This document shows positions 7,847 through 18,403 of a stretch of 64,000 nucleotides of DNA, piece after piece (positions within the stretch are counted from its first letter, which is position 1; each line of letters starts with the position of its first letter). Where the stretch lies: contig NZ_JACHYC010000008.1 of NCBI RefSeq assembly GCF_014192575.1, positions 1 to 64,000 of the forward strand. The letters run 5' to 3'. A program made the translations under genes and the position numbers. Below the pieces are notes generated by a model. That model saw only the letters and a program-made list of their open reading frames with translations. It did no database searches and was not told the origin of the DNA. The DNA is from Variovorax sp. Sphag1AA (lineage in GTDB: Bacteria; Pseudomonadota; Gammaproteobacteria; Burkholderiales; Burkholderiaceae_C).

Positions 7847-9145
7847 CTAGAGCTTGCCGAGCACGGCCTGCACCATTCCGTTGATCTTTTCCCGCGCAGC
7901 GCGCGCCGTATCGAGATAGGTCCCGACCAAGGTGTGGCCGCTCAGATCGCTTTTGCTGATCGGCAGGTTGACGTTGTTCGACGCCACGGAGTTGATGCCC
8001 TGCACGCGCAGCCCATTGATGACCAGATCGATATCGGCCAGCAGGTGCTCACCGCGCAAGGTGGGCGAAGCCGGGGCTACATGGACGACATCGGCCGCGG
8101 TGCCCGGGTGGCTGCTACGAAGCCCGTCATAGGCGCTGTTGACGAAAAGATTTCCCTGTGAATGCGCGATGAGGACGAAGGAATAGTCCTCGTCGGCCAA
8201 GTCCCGGAGCTTTTGAAGCTGGCCCGCCACGTCTGCGGCGGTGGGCGGTTTGCTGAGCATCTGCGAATAGCCGCTGAACATCTGGCCGAGCGTGGCATTG
8301 AAGGTCGCATCGAACAGCCCGGCCAGAGCTGACGCCCCATTGCCCAATCCATTGAGCAGACGGGCCGTCAGCGAGTCGCCTTCTGCATGCTTGCCGGCGA
8401 GCAACTCCCAGTAGTGCTCCCAGCGGTTGTTGAGCACGCCATCGAGTTCCTTGCCGCGCTGGATGAAGACTTCGGCGATGTCTTGCAAAGCAGTGCTGCC
8501 GTTACCCGTACCTGTCTGGTTGTAGAAGCTTTCATACTGCAGTTTGGTGCCTTGGTATGTTGGCCCAATGAGTTCCTCTAGCGATTGAAGTCCGGCGCCC
8601 GCCTGCTTATCCGTATTCCACACCCCATTGAAGAACCCAACCACAATCGGCTTCCTCTTGATACACGAGCCGCTCTCCGGTTCCGGCTTGGTTCCCTCGG
8701 GGCAAACACACATCGCTTGGCTTGGATTTGTGTAGTCAAGGGTGATTCGTGACGCCCCTGAAGGCCTGGGCTTCATCAGCGGTACGGGCGAGCAATAAGC
8801 ACCGATTGTCCAGTTCCATCCGGTATCCGGATTGCATGCCTCATCGGAGAACTGGCACGAAATCTGCGCGGGGCAAAAGCTCCAGGTCGTGCCAGCTATC
8901 CAGAGTCTGTCAGCATGAGCATTCATTTGCGCACAGACTTCGGGCCCAGAGGAGCCCATGATTTCGGGCGGCCACGACTTCTCGCGCAAAATGATTGGGT
9001 CAGCGTCGAAGGAAATAATATGCATCGCCGGCCATCTGACATCAGCCGCATGGCTGGCCGAACCATGCAATATGGAAAACGCCAGGATCAGCGCAGCGCC
9101 AATTACTCGGCCGCACTCACGTGCAGCGTTCAATCGATTTCTCAA
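7847..9145 (-). CDS. Exported Cys-rich protein with an alpha/beta-hydrolase domain
   Basis: A 432-residue protein with a signal peptide (residues 1-34, ending SHAAD), a Cys-rich region (about 70-170, including CVCPEG, an EGF-like pattern) and a C-terminal alpha/beta-hydrolase domain with the nucleophile elbow IAHSQGN (Ser329), a likely His404 (SGHTLVG) and an Asp near 371-373. This suggests a secreted esterase or lipase; no substrate is evident. The start is TTG: GGGAG lies six bases upstream of it and the signal peptide begins there. A lipoprotein gene follows in the same operon. Confidence 0.75.
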   Translation of the reverse strand: MRNRLNAARECGRVIGAALILAFSILHGSASHAADVRWPAMHIISFDADPIILREKSWPPEIMGSSGPEVCAQMNAHADRLWIAGTTWSFCPAQISCQFSDEACNPDTGWNWTIGAYCSPVPLMKPRPSGASRITLDYTNPSQAMCVCPEGTKPEPESGSCIKRKPIVVGFFNGVWNTDKQAGAGLQSLEELIGPTYQGTKLQYESFYNQTGTGNGSTALQDIAEVFIQRGKELDGVLNNRWEHYWELLAGKHAEGDSLTARLLNGLGNGASALAGLFDATFNATLGQMFSGYSQMLSKPPTAADVAGQLQKLRDLADEDYSFVLIAHSQGNLFVNSAYDGLRSSHPGTAADVVHVAPASPTLRGEHLLADIDLVINGLRVQGINSVASNNVNLPISKSDLSGHTLVGTYLDTARAAREKINGMVQAVLGKL

Positions 9146-9220
9146 AACACACTCCCTTTTCTGATTTCACTTCCCTGCCCGATTCCAGGACCGGCGCGAC
9201 CGCGTGACAACGGCGCGAAT

Positions 9221-9255
9221 CCTGAAATCACCGCCATCAAGACGACGATTTCAGG
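9221..9255. repeat. Inverted repeat between the hydrolase and kinase genes
   Basis: CCTGAAATC (9221-9229) is matched by GATTTCAGG (9247-9255), a perfect 9-base inverted repeat with a 17-base loop. It lies in the 213-base gap (9146-9358) upstream of the exported hydrolase and downstream of the histidine kinase. No T-run follows, so it may be an operator or a weak terminator. Nothing else is seen in this gap. Confidence 0.4.
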
Positions 9256-9358
9256 GCGGGCGGAAGCTTAGAGGAAGGCTCGGCGCGAAGGGGCTCTTGA
9301 TCGCGCCGAATGTTCTTAGTGCGGCACCGCCGATCGGGCGGTGGGACCACGCGCAAGC

Positions 9359-11551
9359 TCAGGTATCTAGCGTCTGCGTGAACTTTTGGGTATCGAACTC
9401 CGCCACACCTGCGACTGATGCGACGACGCGCCCCCATTCGCGAATGCACGCCAGCAGCAGCTGCGCATCGGCAGGCTTGACGAAGTGCCTGTCGAATCCC
9501 GCATCGAGCGCCGCCTGTCGGTCCTCGGCTTGTCCGTAACCGGTGAGCGCGATCATCAGGACGCCTTGCCCCTGCGCCATGCTACGCATGCGCCGCGCGA
9601 CCTCGTAGCCGTCGACCTTGGGCAGGCCGATATCGAGGATCACGACCGCGGGCTCGAAGTCGACGAAAACCGAAAGGCCCTGTTCGCCGTCGAGCGCCAC
9701 GCGGACCTCATGGCCCTCGATGCGCAAAAGCGCCTCGATGCCTGCAGCGGCATCGAGGTTGTCGTCGACCAGCAGCACCTTGCGACGCGTCGCCTGTGGA
9801 ACTGGCCCCGTTGCGATGCCGGTTTCGATCGCCAGTTCTTCCTTCGCGCACGGCAATCGCACCTTGAAGACGGAGCCCCGGTCCTTGCCCTCGCTGAATG
9901 CTTCGATGTCGCCGCCATGCAGATGCGTGAGCCGCCGCGCCAGCGTGAGTCCCACGCCGAGCCCGCCCTGTGCGCGGTCCAGCCCGCGCTGGCCTTGTGC
10001 AAAGAGATCGAAGATGCGCGGCAGCAGCTCGGCCTCGATGCCCATGCCCTGGTCGTGCACGGTGATCACGATCTCGTCGCCCTCGCGCCGTGCATGCAGC
10101 GCGATGGCCTTGCCGTCCGGGCTGTACTTGGATGCGTTGTGCAGCAGGTTCGAGATGACCTGCGTGAGCCGCGCCACGTCGCCGCGAAGCCACAGCGGCT
10201 CTTCCGGAACATGCACGCTCAGCGTCTGCCGGTGCCGCTCCACCGCCGCGCGCACCGTCTCGACGCTCTGCGCGACGAGATGCCGCAGTTCGAAGCCTTC
10301 GTACTTGAGGACGATCTTTCCCTCGCTGATGCGCGAGACATCCAGCAGCTCCTCGATGAGCCGCGTCATCTGGCGCGACTGGCGGCTCGCGACATCGATC
10401 GCCCAGGTGAGCTTGCCTTCGTTCGGCGCGATCCGGCGAATCACCTCGATCGCCGTGACGATGGACGCGAGCGGATTGCGCAACTCGTGCGACATCATCG
10501 CGAGGAACTCGTCCTTTCTGCGGCTGGCCAGTTGCAGTTCCTGCTGGGCCAGCTGCCGCTCGACGATCTCCCGCTGCAGCAGACCATAGAGGCGCGCATT
10601 CTCGAAGGCCACCGACGCACGCGCGGCCACCTCGCCCAGCATGCCGGCAGCGATGGCACGCGGCCAGGCGCGACCTTCGTCGAGCGCGACCCAGAGTGCG
10701 CCCAGACAGCGTTCACCGGCCACGAACGGCACCGCGGCCATCCATGCCCACTGCAGATCGGCACGCCCTTCGCGCGCCGCATCGACTTCGATGGCGTGGC
10801 CAGAGGCGATGACCTTCCGGAGCATCGCTTCGACCGCAGGCTCCAGCACGGCGTCCGAGTCTGTATCCGTACGCACGCGCACGCCGCCATCGACCTCTTC
10901 GGCTAGGCACCAGCCATCAACCTCCGATTCCGCATCGATCAGCCGCACCACCGCCCTGCAACCGAATGCCGGCACCAGCAGTTCGACCAACTGAGCCATC
11001 GCCCGGTCGATCTCCAGCGTCCCACCAAGCGTGCGGCTCGCATGCGCGAGGAAGGCGGAGCGCCGGTCGTTCTCTTCCGCGACGCGGCGCGCGGCTTCGG
11101 CCGCCATCACCGCGGCGCGGTTGTCCGCCTGCAGCTGCACCTGCCGCTTCATCTGGTAGAGCGACACGAACACGCCGACCTTGCTGCGCAGCACCTCCGG
11201 CACTACCGGCGAGATGATGAAGTCGACCGCGCCGAGCGAGTAGCCCCGCGCGCTTTGCACCTCGTCCCAGTAGGAGGTGATGAAGATGATCGGCGTGTAG
11301 GCCGACCGCCGGTGCTTGCGGATCAGTGCCGCGGTCTCGAAGCCGTCCAGGTCCGGCATGTTGACGTCGAGCAGGATTACGGCGAACTCGCGCTTCAGGA
11401 TCTCGCGCAGCGCCTCCGCGCCCGAACGCACTGCCACGAGGTTCTGGCCGAGTTCCTCCAGCACCGTGCGGAAGACGAGCAGTTTCTCCGGCAGGTCGTC
11501 CACGATGAGGATGTCGACCGGCTCCGCCGCATCGTCGGGCGACGGCACCAT
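9359..11551 (-). CDS. Hybrid sensor histidine kinase, REC-GAF-HisKA-HATPase-REC
   Basis: A 730-residue cytosolic kinase. Domains in order: an N-terminal receiver (about residues 13-130, phospho-acceptor Asp62 in LDVNMPD), a GAF-like domain (about 170-320), HisKA with the H-box MMSHELRNPL, HATPase_c (HNASKYSPDG N-box and G boxes), and a C-terminal receiver (about 600-720, VVILDIGLPKVDG). No membrane segment is visible. It starts 17 bases after the stop of the larger kinase gene on the same strand. The N-terminal receiver may take phosphate from that kinase (inference). Start chosen at the ATG at 11551; an in-frame start further up would lie inside the preceding gene. Confidence 0.92.
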   Translation of the reverse strand: MVPSPDDAAEPVDILIVDDLPEKLLVFRTVLEELGQNLVAVRSGAEALREILKREFAVILLDVNMPDLDGFETAALIRKHRRSAYTPIIFITSYWDEVQSARGYSLGAVDFIISPVVPEVLRSKVGVFVSLYQMKRQVQLQADNRAAVMAAEAARRVAEENDRRSAFLAHASRTLGGTLEIDRAMAQLVELLVPAFGCRAVVRLIDAESEVDGWCLAEEVDGGVRVRTDTDSDAVLEPAVEAMLRKVIASGHAIEVDAAREGRADLQWAWMAAVPFVAGERCLGALWVALDEGRAWPRAIAAGMLGEVAARASVAFENARLYGLLQREIVERQLAQQELQLASRRKDEFLAMMSHELRNPLASIVTAIEVIRRIAPNEGKLTWAIDVASRQSRQMTRLIEELLDVSRISEGKIVLKYEGFELRHLVAQSVETVRAAVERHRQTLSVHVPEEPLWLRGDVARLTQVISNLLHNASKYSPDGKAIALHARREGDEIVITVHDQGMGIEAELLPRIFDLFAQGQRGLDRAQGGLGVGLTLARRLTHLHGGDIEAFSEGKDRGSVFKVRLPCAKEELAIETGIATGPVPQATRRKVLLVDDNLDAAAGIEALLRIEGHEVRVALDGEQGLSVFVDFEPAVVILDIGLPKVDGYEVARRMRSMAQGQGVLMIALTGYGQAEDRQAALDAGFDRHFVKPADAQLLLACIREWGRVVASVAGVAEFDTQKFTQTLDT

Positions 11552-11568
11552 CGCGCCGTTCGAAGGGT

Positions 11569-14500
11569 CTAGTGGCACAGCCAGCCTCGCAGCACGACCA
11601 GCAGGTGGGCAGTCTCCACCGGCTTCGAGAGATAGTCCCAGGCGCCGGCCTCGATGCACTTCTCGCGGTCACCCTTCATGGCCTTCGCGGTCACCGCGAT
11701 CAGCGGCAGGTGCTTGCCGCGCGGCAACTTGCGCAGCGCGCGCATGGTCTCCATGCCGTCCATCTCCGGCATCATGATGTCCATCAGCACCACGTCGATG
11801 TCCGGATCGTCCTGGACCTGCCGGATCGCGTCGCGGCCGTTCTCCGCCGAGACGATCGACATGCCCTGCTCGTCGAGCACCGCAGCCAGCGCGAAGATGT
11901 TGCGGATGTCGTCGTCGACGATCAGCACCTTCTTGCCCGCGAGCGTACGCGCGGTGTCGCTGATCGCATCCACCGCGGCTCTCTCGGCCTCCGACATCAC
12001 TGCAATGCCGCGATGCAGGAAGAAGGTGGTCGCGTCGATCAGCCGGTCAAGCGATTGCGCAACGCACAGGGCCGGCACGTTGGGCCCTGGCTCCCAGCCT
12101 GGCAGCGTGCCGCCTTCGGGGTTGAACAGAATCACCGGCAACTGCCGTGCAGGCGAGCGATCCTCGGCGAACTCCGCCATGTCACCACGATGGAAGTCCA
12201 CCACCGAACCATCGGTGACCAGGCAATCCACATCGCTGCGCACCAGCTCTTGCCGCAGTCGGCCGATGGAATCTGCCATCACTACCTGCACGTCGCCGCC
12301 CAGTGCAGCCACATAGCTGTCACGCAGGTCCGAGGGCTTCATCGCGAGGACCATCCGGCGAGTGCCCGAGCGGAGGAATTCGCGAAGATCCGCCAGCGCC
12401 GTATCGACCATGTCGATGGACTGCAGCGGCTTCGCGAGGAAGCCGACCGCGCCCGATCCGAGTGCGCGTTCGCGCGAATCGTCAGTGGAGACCACCAGCA
12501 CCGGGATGTGCCGCGTGGCGAGATCGGCCTTCAGCCGCTCCAGGATGCGCCAGCCCTCCATATCCGGCAGGAAGATGTCGAGCGTGATGACCACCGGCCG
12601 GTAGTCCCGGGTGAGCCCCAGCGCATCTGCGCCGCTCGCGCTCACCAGCCCCTTGAAGCCTGCGCGGCGCGCCGACTGCAGCAGCATCTTCGAGAACGCG
12701 AGGTCGTTCTCCACGATCAGCGCGACCCGGTCACCCGGGAGGATGTTGCCGCGATCGTCATCGGCGACATTGACCTCGAAGTCATGCGCATCGTTCGCCG
12801 GTTCCCTGGCGGTCACGACCGGTTCCGTGTCGATGCGCCTGCGCATTTCCACCTGCTCACGTTCGGCGCGCGGCAGCGTCTCCGGCTCGGCGGGCGCGCT
12901 GCGGCTGGTGCGCACGCTGCGCGACGGGCTGTAGTTCTGCGGCAGATAGAGCGTGAAGGTGCTGCCCTGCGACGGCACGCTCTTCAGCCGGATCTCGCCG
13001 CCGAGCAGTCGCGCCAGCTCGCGACTGATCGCCAGGCCGAGACCGGTGCCGCCGTACTTGCGCGATGTCGATCCGTCCGCCTGCTGGAAGGCCTCGAAGA
13101 TGATCTGCTGCTTGTCGGCGGAGATGCCGATGCCGGTGTCCGACACCGCGAACGCCACCACGCTGCTTGCGCGGTTGAGCTCCTCGTTGTCGCGCGACCA
13201 GCCACTGTCTACCGTCGAGACCGACAGCGACACCGCGCCTTGATGGGTGAACTTGAAGGCGTTGGAGAGCAGGTTCTTGATGATCTGCTGCAGCCGCTTC
13301 GCATCGGTGACCAGGGTCTCGGGCAGCGGCTGCGGCGCGACGATCTCGAAGCCCACGTGGCGCGACTCGGCCACATGACGGAAGCTGCGTTCGACCGAAC
13401 GCTGCAGGTCGTCGAGCCGAAGTTCGCTCACTTCGACCGCGACGGTGCCCGACTCGATCTTCGACAGGTCGAGGATGTCGTTGATGAGCATCAGCAGGTC
13501 ATTGCCCGACAGGTGGATCGTCTTCGCGAACTCCACCTGCTTGGTCGTGAGGTTGCCGCCCGTGTTCTTGCAGAGCTGGTCGGACAGGATCAACAGGCTG
13601 TTGAGTGGCGTGCGCAGCTCGTGCGACATGTTCGCGAGGAACTCGGACTTGTACTTCGAGGTAAGCGCGAGCTGCTCGGCCTTTTCCTCCAGCGCCTGCC
13701 GGGCCTGCTCGACCTCGCGGTTCTTGCGCTCCACTTCCTGGTTCTGGTGCACCAGCAGGCGCGCCTTCTCCTGCAGCTCCTCGTTGGTCTGTTGCAGTTC
13801 GAGCTGCCGGCTTTGCAGCTCTTCGGCGAGCGACTGGGATTGCGTGAGCAAGTCCTCGGTCCGCATGTTGGCGGCGATCGTGTTGATCACGATGCCGATC
13901 GATTCGGTCAGCTGGTCGAGGAAGGCCTGGTGCGAGGGGTTGAAGCGCTCCAGCGATGCGAGCTCCATCACGCCGCGTACCTCGCCTTCAAAAACGATCG
14001 GCAGCACGATCACGTCCATCGCCGCACTCTCGCTGAGGCCGGTCGCGATGCGGAAGGCCGGATTGGCGACATTGGTCAACAGGATCTTCGACTTCTCGAC
14101 CGCGCATTGGCCCACCAGGCCCTGTCCCAGTTCGATCTCCTTGCCATGCGCGTCCTGTCCGCCCGAGGCATAGCTCGCGAACAGCTTGAGCTTGGGCGTG
14201 CCGCCCACATTGGTGAGCACGTAGAACTCGGCCTGCTGCGCACCGACCACCGGTGCGAGCTCGGACAGGATGAGCTGGCCGACCGTCAGCAGGTCCTTCT
14301 GCCCCTGCAGCATGCGGCTGAACTTCGCGAGGTTGGTCTTGAGCCAGTCCTGCTCGGTGTTCTTCTGGATGTTGTCGCGCAGGTTGCGGATCATCTCGTT
14401 GATCGTGTCCTTGAGCGCGGCCACTTCGCCCTGCGCCTCGACCGCAATCGACCGCGTGAGGTTGCCCTGCGTCACCGCCGTCGCCACTTCGGCGATCGCG

Positions 14501-17325
14501 CGCACCTGCGTGGTGAGGTTCGCAGCGAGCTGGTTGACGTTCTCGGTCAGCCCCTTCCAGGTACCGGCCGCGCCGGGCACCTTGGCCTGTCCGCCGAGCT
14601 TGCCTTCGACCCCCACTTCCCGCGCGACGGTGGTCACCTGGTCGGCGAAGGTCGCGAGCGTGTCGGTCATGTTGTTGATGGTCTCTGCCAGCGCGGCGAT
14701 TTCGCCCTTCGCCTCCACCGTCAGCTTCTGCTTGAGGTCGCCGTCCGCAACCGCGGTCACCACCTTTGCGATACCGCGCACCTGACCCGTCAGATTGCCC
14801 GCCATGAAGTTCACGTTATCGGTGAGGTCCTTCCAGGTGCCCGACACGCCCTTGACCTCCGCCTGGCCGCCGAGCCGGCCTTCGGTGCCGACCTCGCGCG
14901 CCACGCGCGTCACTTCGGCGGCGAAGGACGAGAGCTGGTCCACCATGGTGTTGATCGTCGCCTTCAGTTCGAGGATCTCGCCTTTCACATCGACCGTGAT
15001 CTTCTTGGAGAGGTCGCCCGCGGCAACGGCCTTGGTCACGTCCGCAATGTTGCGCACCTGCGAGGTGAGGTTCGACGCCATCAGGTTCACCGAATCGGTG
15101 AGGTCCTTCCAGGTACCCGCCACACCCTGCACGTCGGCCTGCCCACCCAGCTTGCCTTCCGTGCCCACCTCACGCGCCACACGCGTGACTTCGGCGGCGA
15201 AGGAGTTGAGCGTGTCCACCATCGTGTTGACGGTGTTCTTCAGTTCGAGGATCTCGCCCTTCACGTCCACCGTGATCTTCTTGGAGAGGTCGCCCGCAGC
15301 AACCGCCTTCGTCACGTCCGCGATGTTGCGAACCTGCGAGGTGAGGTTCGACGCCATCGAGTTCACCGATTCGGTGAGGTCCTTCCATGTGCCGGCGACG
15401 CCCTGCACGTCGGCCTGACCGCCCAGCTTGCCTTCGGTGCCCACTTCGCGTGCCACGCGCGTCACTTCGGCGGCGAAGGATGAGAGCTGATCCACCATCG
15501 TGTTGATGGTGTTCTTGAGTTCGAGCACCTCGCCCTTGGCATCCACCGTGATCTTCTTGCCGAGGTCGCCGGCCGCCACGGCCGTCGTCACTTCAGCCAC
15601 GTTGCGCACCTGCGAGGTGAGGTTGCCGGCCATGAAGTTCACCGATTCGGTGAGGTCCTTCCAGGTGCCGGCCACGCCCTGCACGTCGGCCTGGCCGCCC
15701 AGCTTGCCTTCGGTGCCCACTTCGCGCGCCACCCGCGTCACTTCGGCCGCGAATGAATTGAGCGTGTCCACCATCGTGTTGATGGTTGCCTTCAGTTCAA
15801 GGATCTCGCCCTTCACGTCCACCGTGATCTTCTTGGAGAGGTCGCCCGCAGCCACCGCCTTCGTCACATCCGCGATGTTGCGCACCTGGCTCGTGAGGTT
15901 CGAGGCCATGGAGTTGACCGAATTCGTCAAGTCCTTCCAGGTGCCCGCCACCCCCTGCACGTCGGCCTGCCCGCCCAGCTTGCCCTCGGTGCCCACTTCG
16001 CGCGCCACGCGCGTCACTTCGGCCGCGAACGACCGGAGCTGGTCGACCATGCTGTTGATCGTGTTCTTCAGTTCGGAGATCTCGCCCTTCACGTCCACCG
16101 TGATCTTCTTGGAGAGATCGCCCGCCGCCACGGCCGTGGTCACTTCCGCGATATTGCGTACCTGCGAAGTGAGATTGCCCGCCATGAAGTTCACCGATTC
16201 GGTGAGGTCCTTCCAGGTACCGGCCACACCCTGCACATCGGCCTGACCGCCCAGCTTGCCTTCGGTGCCCACTTCGCGCGCCACGCGCGTCACTTCGGCA
16301 GCGAACGAGCGAAGCTGGTCCACCATCGTGTTGACCGTGTTCTTCAACTCGAGGATCTCGCCCTTCACGTCGACCGTGATCTTCTTGGAGAGATCGCCCG
16401 CCGCAACGGCCTTCGTCACGTCCGCGATGTTGCGCACCTGGCTGGTGAGATTGCCGGCCATCGAGTTGACCGAATCGGTCAAGTCCTTCCAGGTGCCGGA
16501 CACGCCTTCGACGCGTGCCTGGCCGCCTAGCGAGCCTTCGGTGCCCACCTCGCGCGCCACCCGCGTCACCTCCGACGCAAAGGAGCGGAGCTGGTCCACC
16601 ATCGTGTTGATCGTGTTCTTGAGCGTGAGGAACTCGCCCTTCACGTCCACATCGATCTTCTTCGAGAGATCGCCCTTCGCCACTGCAGTGGTCACGTCCG
16701 CGATGTTCCGCACCTGGTCCGTGAGGTTGCCGGCCATCGAGTTCACGGAGTCGGTCAGGTCCTTCCACGTGCCCGCAACGCCCTTGACCTTGGCCTGCCC
16801 GCCCAGCTTTCCTTCGGTGCCCACTTCGCGCGCCACGCGCGTCACTTCGGCGGAGAAATCGCCGAGCTGCTCCACCATCTTGTTGATGGTCTTCGCGGTC
16901 CGCAGGAACTCGCCTTCGAGCTCACGGCCATCGACATCGAGCGCCATGCTCTTCGACAGATCGCCCTGCGCGACAGCGCCGATCACACGTGCGACTTCGG
17001 TCGTCGGGTGCACGAGGTCATCGATCAGCGCGTTCACGCATTCGATCGATTCGCCCCAGAAGCCGCGTGTCTCCGCCATCACCGCGCGCTGCTTGAGCTT
17101 GCCTTCGCGCCCCACCACCTTGCGCAGGCGAACGAGCTCGGAAGCGAGTGCGGCGTTCTGCTCGACCACGTCGTTGAAGACCTCGGCCACCTTGCCGGAG
17201 ATGCCGGTCCAGTGCATCGGCAAACGCGCCTTGGAGTCGCCCTTGCGGAGACGGGTCAACGCTTCGAGAAGCAGCTCGAGCTCATCCACCGAGGCCACGA
17301 ACGGAATCTTTTCAACCGCTTGCAT
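11569..17325 (-). CDS. Giant soluble hybrid histidine kinase with nine HAMP-type repeats
   Basis: A 1918-residue protein. After ~156 residues of HAMP-like helices come nine tandem 92-residue repeats (157-984), each with [14 protein letters not shown] and GTWKDLT..VN.MA.NLT..VR motifs. Then a GAF domain (~1004-1154), a long coiled coil (~1155-1222), HisKA (His1235 in [10 protein letters not shown]), HATPase_c, a receiver ([10 protein letters not shown]), a degenerate receiver and a final receiver ([11 protein letters not shown]). No transmembrane helix is seen. The architecture is that of poly-HAMP kinases, which include the fungal Nik1/Os-1 osmosensors. The ATG at 17325 follows AAAGGTGG; an alternative lies 10 codons upstream. 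Probably co-transcribed with the second kinase; no DNA-binding response regulator is adjacent. Confidence 0.93.
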   Translation of the reverse strand: MQAVEKIPFVASVDELELLLEALTRLRKGDSKARLPMHWTGISGKVAEVFNDVVEQNAALASELVRLRKVVGREGKLKQRAVMAETRGFWGESIECVNALIDDLVHPTTEVARVIGAVAQGDLSKSMALDVDGRELEGEFLRTAKTINKMVEQLGDFSAEVTRVAREVGTEGKLGGQAKVKGVAGTWKDLTDSVNSMAGNLTDQVRNIADVTTAVAKGDLSKKIDVDVKGEFLTLKNTINTMVDQLRSFASEVTRVAREVGTEGSLGGQARVEGVSGTWKDLTDSVNSMAGNLTSQVRNIADVTKAVAAGDLSKKITVDVKGEILELKNTVNTMVDQLRSFAAEVTRVAREVGTEGKLGGQADVQGVAGTWKDLTESVNFMAGNLTSQVRNIAEVTTAVAAGDLSKKITVDVKGEISELKNTINSMVDQLRSFAAEVTRVAREVGTEGKLGGQADVQGVAGTWKDLTNSVNSMASNLTSQVRNIADVTKAVAAGDLSKKITVDVKGEILELKATINTMVDTLNSFAAEVTRVAREVGTEGKLGGQADVQGVAGTWKDLTESVNFMAGNLTSQVRNVAEVTTAVAAGDLGKKITVDAKGEVLELKNTINTMVDQLSSFAAEVTRVAREVGTEGKLGGQADVQGVAGTWKDLTESVNSMASNLTSQVRNIADVTKAVAAGDLSKKITVDVKGEILELKNTVNTMVDTLNSFAAEVTRVAREVGTEGKLGGQADVQGVAGTWKDLTDSVNLMASNLTSQVRNIADVTKAVAAGDLSKKITVDVKGEILELKATINTMVDQLSSFAAEVTRVAREVGTEGRLGGQAEVKGVSGTWKDLTDNVNFMAGNLTGQVRGIAKVVTAVADGDLKQKLTVEAKGEIAALAETINNMTDTLATFADQVTTVAREVGVEGKLGGQAKVPGAAGTWKGLTENVNQLAANLTTQVRAIAEVATAVTQGNLTRSIAVEAQGEVAALKDTINEMIRNLRDNIQKNTEQDWLKTNLAKFSRMLQGQKDLLTVGQLILSELAPVVGAQQAEFYVLTNVGGTPKLKLFASYASGGQDAHGKEIELGQGLVGQCAVEKSKILLTNVANPAFRIATGLSESAAMDVIVLPIVFEGEVRGVMELASLERFNPSHQAFLDQLTESIGIVINTIAANMRTEDLLTQSQSLAEELQSRQLELQQTNEELQEKARLLVHQNQEVERKNREVEQARQALEEKAEQLALTSKYKSEFLANMSHELRTPLNSLLILSDQLCKNTGGNLTTKQVEFAKTIHLSGNDLLMLINDILDLSKIESGTVAVEVSELRLDDLQRSVERSFRHVAESRHVGFEIVAPQPLPETLVTDAKRLQQIIKNLLSNAFKFTHQGAVSLSVSTVDSGWSRDNEELNRASSVVAFAVSDTGIGISADKQQIIFEAFQQADGSTSRKYGGTGLGLAISRELARLLGGEIRLKSVPSQGSTFTLYLPQNYSPSRSVRTSRSAPAEPETLPRAEREQVEMRRRIDTEPVVTAREPANDAHDFEVNVADDDRGNILPGDRVALIVENDLAFSKMLLQSARRAGFKGLVSASGADALGLTRDYRPVVITLDIFLPDMEGWRILERLKADLATRHIPVLVVSTDDSRERALGSGAVGFLAKPLQSIDMVDTALADLREFLRSGTRRMVLAMKPSDLRDSYVAALGGDVQVVMADSIGRLRQELVRSDVDCLVTDGSVVDFHRGDMAEFAEDRSPARQLPVILFNPEGGTLPGWEPGPNVPALCVAQSLDRLIDATTFFLHRGIAVMSEAERAAVDAISDTARTLAGKKVLIVDDDIRNIFALAAVLDEQGMSIVSAENGRDAIRQVQDDPDIDVVLMDIMMPEMDGMETMRALRKLPRGKHLPLIAVTAKAMKGDREKCIEAGAWDYLSKPVETAHLLVVLRGWLCH
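14374..16857 (-). repeat. Nine in-frame 276-bp tandem repeats encoding HAMP pairs
   Basis: Nine consecutive 276-base units encode the 92-residue repeats of the giant kinase. Units 3-7 are nearly identical at protein level (differences mainly at N/S/F positions after SVN and at ILELK versus ISELK), while units 1, 2, 8 and 9 diverge more. The pattern suggests expansion by unequal recombination in the centre of the array. Confidence 0.9.
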
Positions 17326-17568
17326 GCTGAACCACCTTTGAGTGCGGAGAGACATCGCGGACTGCCTGTCTCTTCAGCAATGGAGGGCTTCGGACAGCGT
17401 CTGCGTCCGGCGGCCTTTATCCCGGCCGCAGGATGCCAACTGGCACTATCACGCATGCGTGTTGAGTTCGCAACGGGGGTTCTTGGGGCTTTGGCGCGTG
17501 CCCCACTCGACGGTACAGCGACGTAGGAATCGGCTGACGCGAACCGGCTGAATCGTCCGACCCGCTGA

Positions 17569-18333
17569 CTACGTCGTGGCGCCTTCGCGCGCCGCGACCC
17601 AGTCCCATACCCGCGTCGGCGCCTCGACCATCACGTTGTGGCCGCAGGGACCGAGGTCCGACGCGTCGGCATCGATCGCACGGAGTTGATCCATCGTCAC
17701 CAGCGCATCGTTGGCAGCGCGACCGAGATGCACTGGGCAACGCGCCAGCCTGAACAACTCTGCCGTCGGCGGCTTGCCCACGCCGTGCGCACGCGGGTTC
17801 ATCGCGAGGCGCCAGCCGTCGGCGTCCTGCTGCACGCCGCGTCGCGCGACCGGTGATTGGGCGTCAACGAGGCCGACGAGGCCGGAGACCTTGAGGTAGC
17901 GGTCCCAGGCCTCTTCCTCTGCAGCGAACTTCTTCGCAGGTCGAGAGGCGAGCGCCTCCATGCCGCGCAACTCGTCTTCGGTCCACGCGACCTTGATGCC
18001 CGCGCCGAAGACCCGATGCGGCACCACGCCGAACCAGCCCGTCGCAAGTGCGAGCGCGATCACGCCACCGAGCGAATGCCCGAGCACCACCAGCCGGCCT
18101 GCGGGATCGACATGCGGCAACACCGCGCGCGCAACGCTCGCAGCGTACTGACCGATTGCGTAGGAGTCCTGAGTGCCGGATTCGCCATGGCCCGGCAGGT
18201 CCATCGCGATCCATCGACCGCGCCAGCGCGCGCCGGCCTGCGCGCACATCGGCGACCACACCGCCGCCGTGGCGCCCAGGCCGTGAAGCATGACCAGCAG
18301 GTCCGGGCCTTCCCCGCCTTGTTCGATGTACAT
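17569..18333 (-). CDS. Alpha/beta-hydrolase
   Basis: A 254-residue alpha/beta-hydrolase with HGLG (oxyanion region, residues 17-20), DLPGHGES, the nucleophile elbow GHSLGG (Ser87), a likely acid in GRAANDALV and the C-terminal His in GPCGHNVM. No signal peptide, so cytosolic. It is the last gene of the minus-strand phosphonate gene set, 70 bases after phnX, and could act on an ester or amide form of a phosphonate; this is only a positional inference. The 243 bases between it and the kinase start (17326-17568) hold nothing I can name. Confidence 0.87.
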   Translation of the reverse strand: MYIEQGGEGPDLLVMLHGLGATAAVWSPMCAQAGARWRGRWIAMDLPGHGESGTQDSYAIGQYAASVARAVLPHVDPAGRLVVLGHSLGGVIALALATGWFGVVPHRVFGAGIKVAWTEDELRGMEALASRPAKKFAAEEEAWDRYLKVSGLVGLVDAQSPVARRGVQQDADGWRLAMNPRAHGVGKPPTAELFRLARCPVHLGRAANDALVTMDQLRAIDADASDLGPCGHNVMVEAPTRVWDWVAAREGATT

Positions 18334-18403
18334 CGCGTTGCCTCCTTCATGTCGATTGAAGCGCGCGAGATTACCCGACGATCGGCGGCCTCCGAAAGCG
18401 CCC

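Noticed and set aside
7199-9145. Type VI lipase effector with an immunity lipoprotein
   Set aside because: The hydrolase has its own N-terminal signal peptide and there are no VgrG, PAAR or T6SS genes nearby; kept only as a general enzyme-partner idea.
11572-15483. A 1303-codon plus-strand open frame
   Set aside because: It is antisense to the HAMP repeats and kinase domains and arises from GC-rich codon bias; its product is repetitive Arg/His/Leu-rich sequence with no domain.
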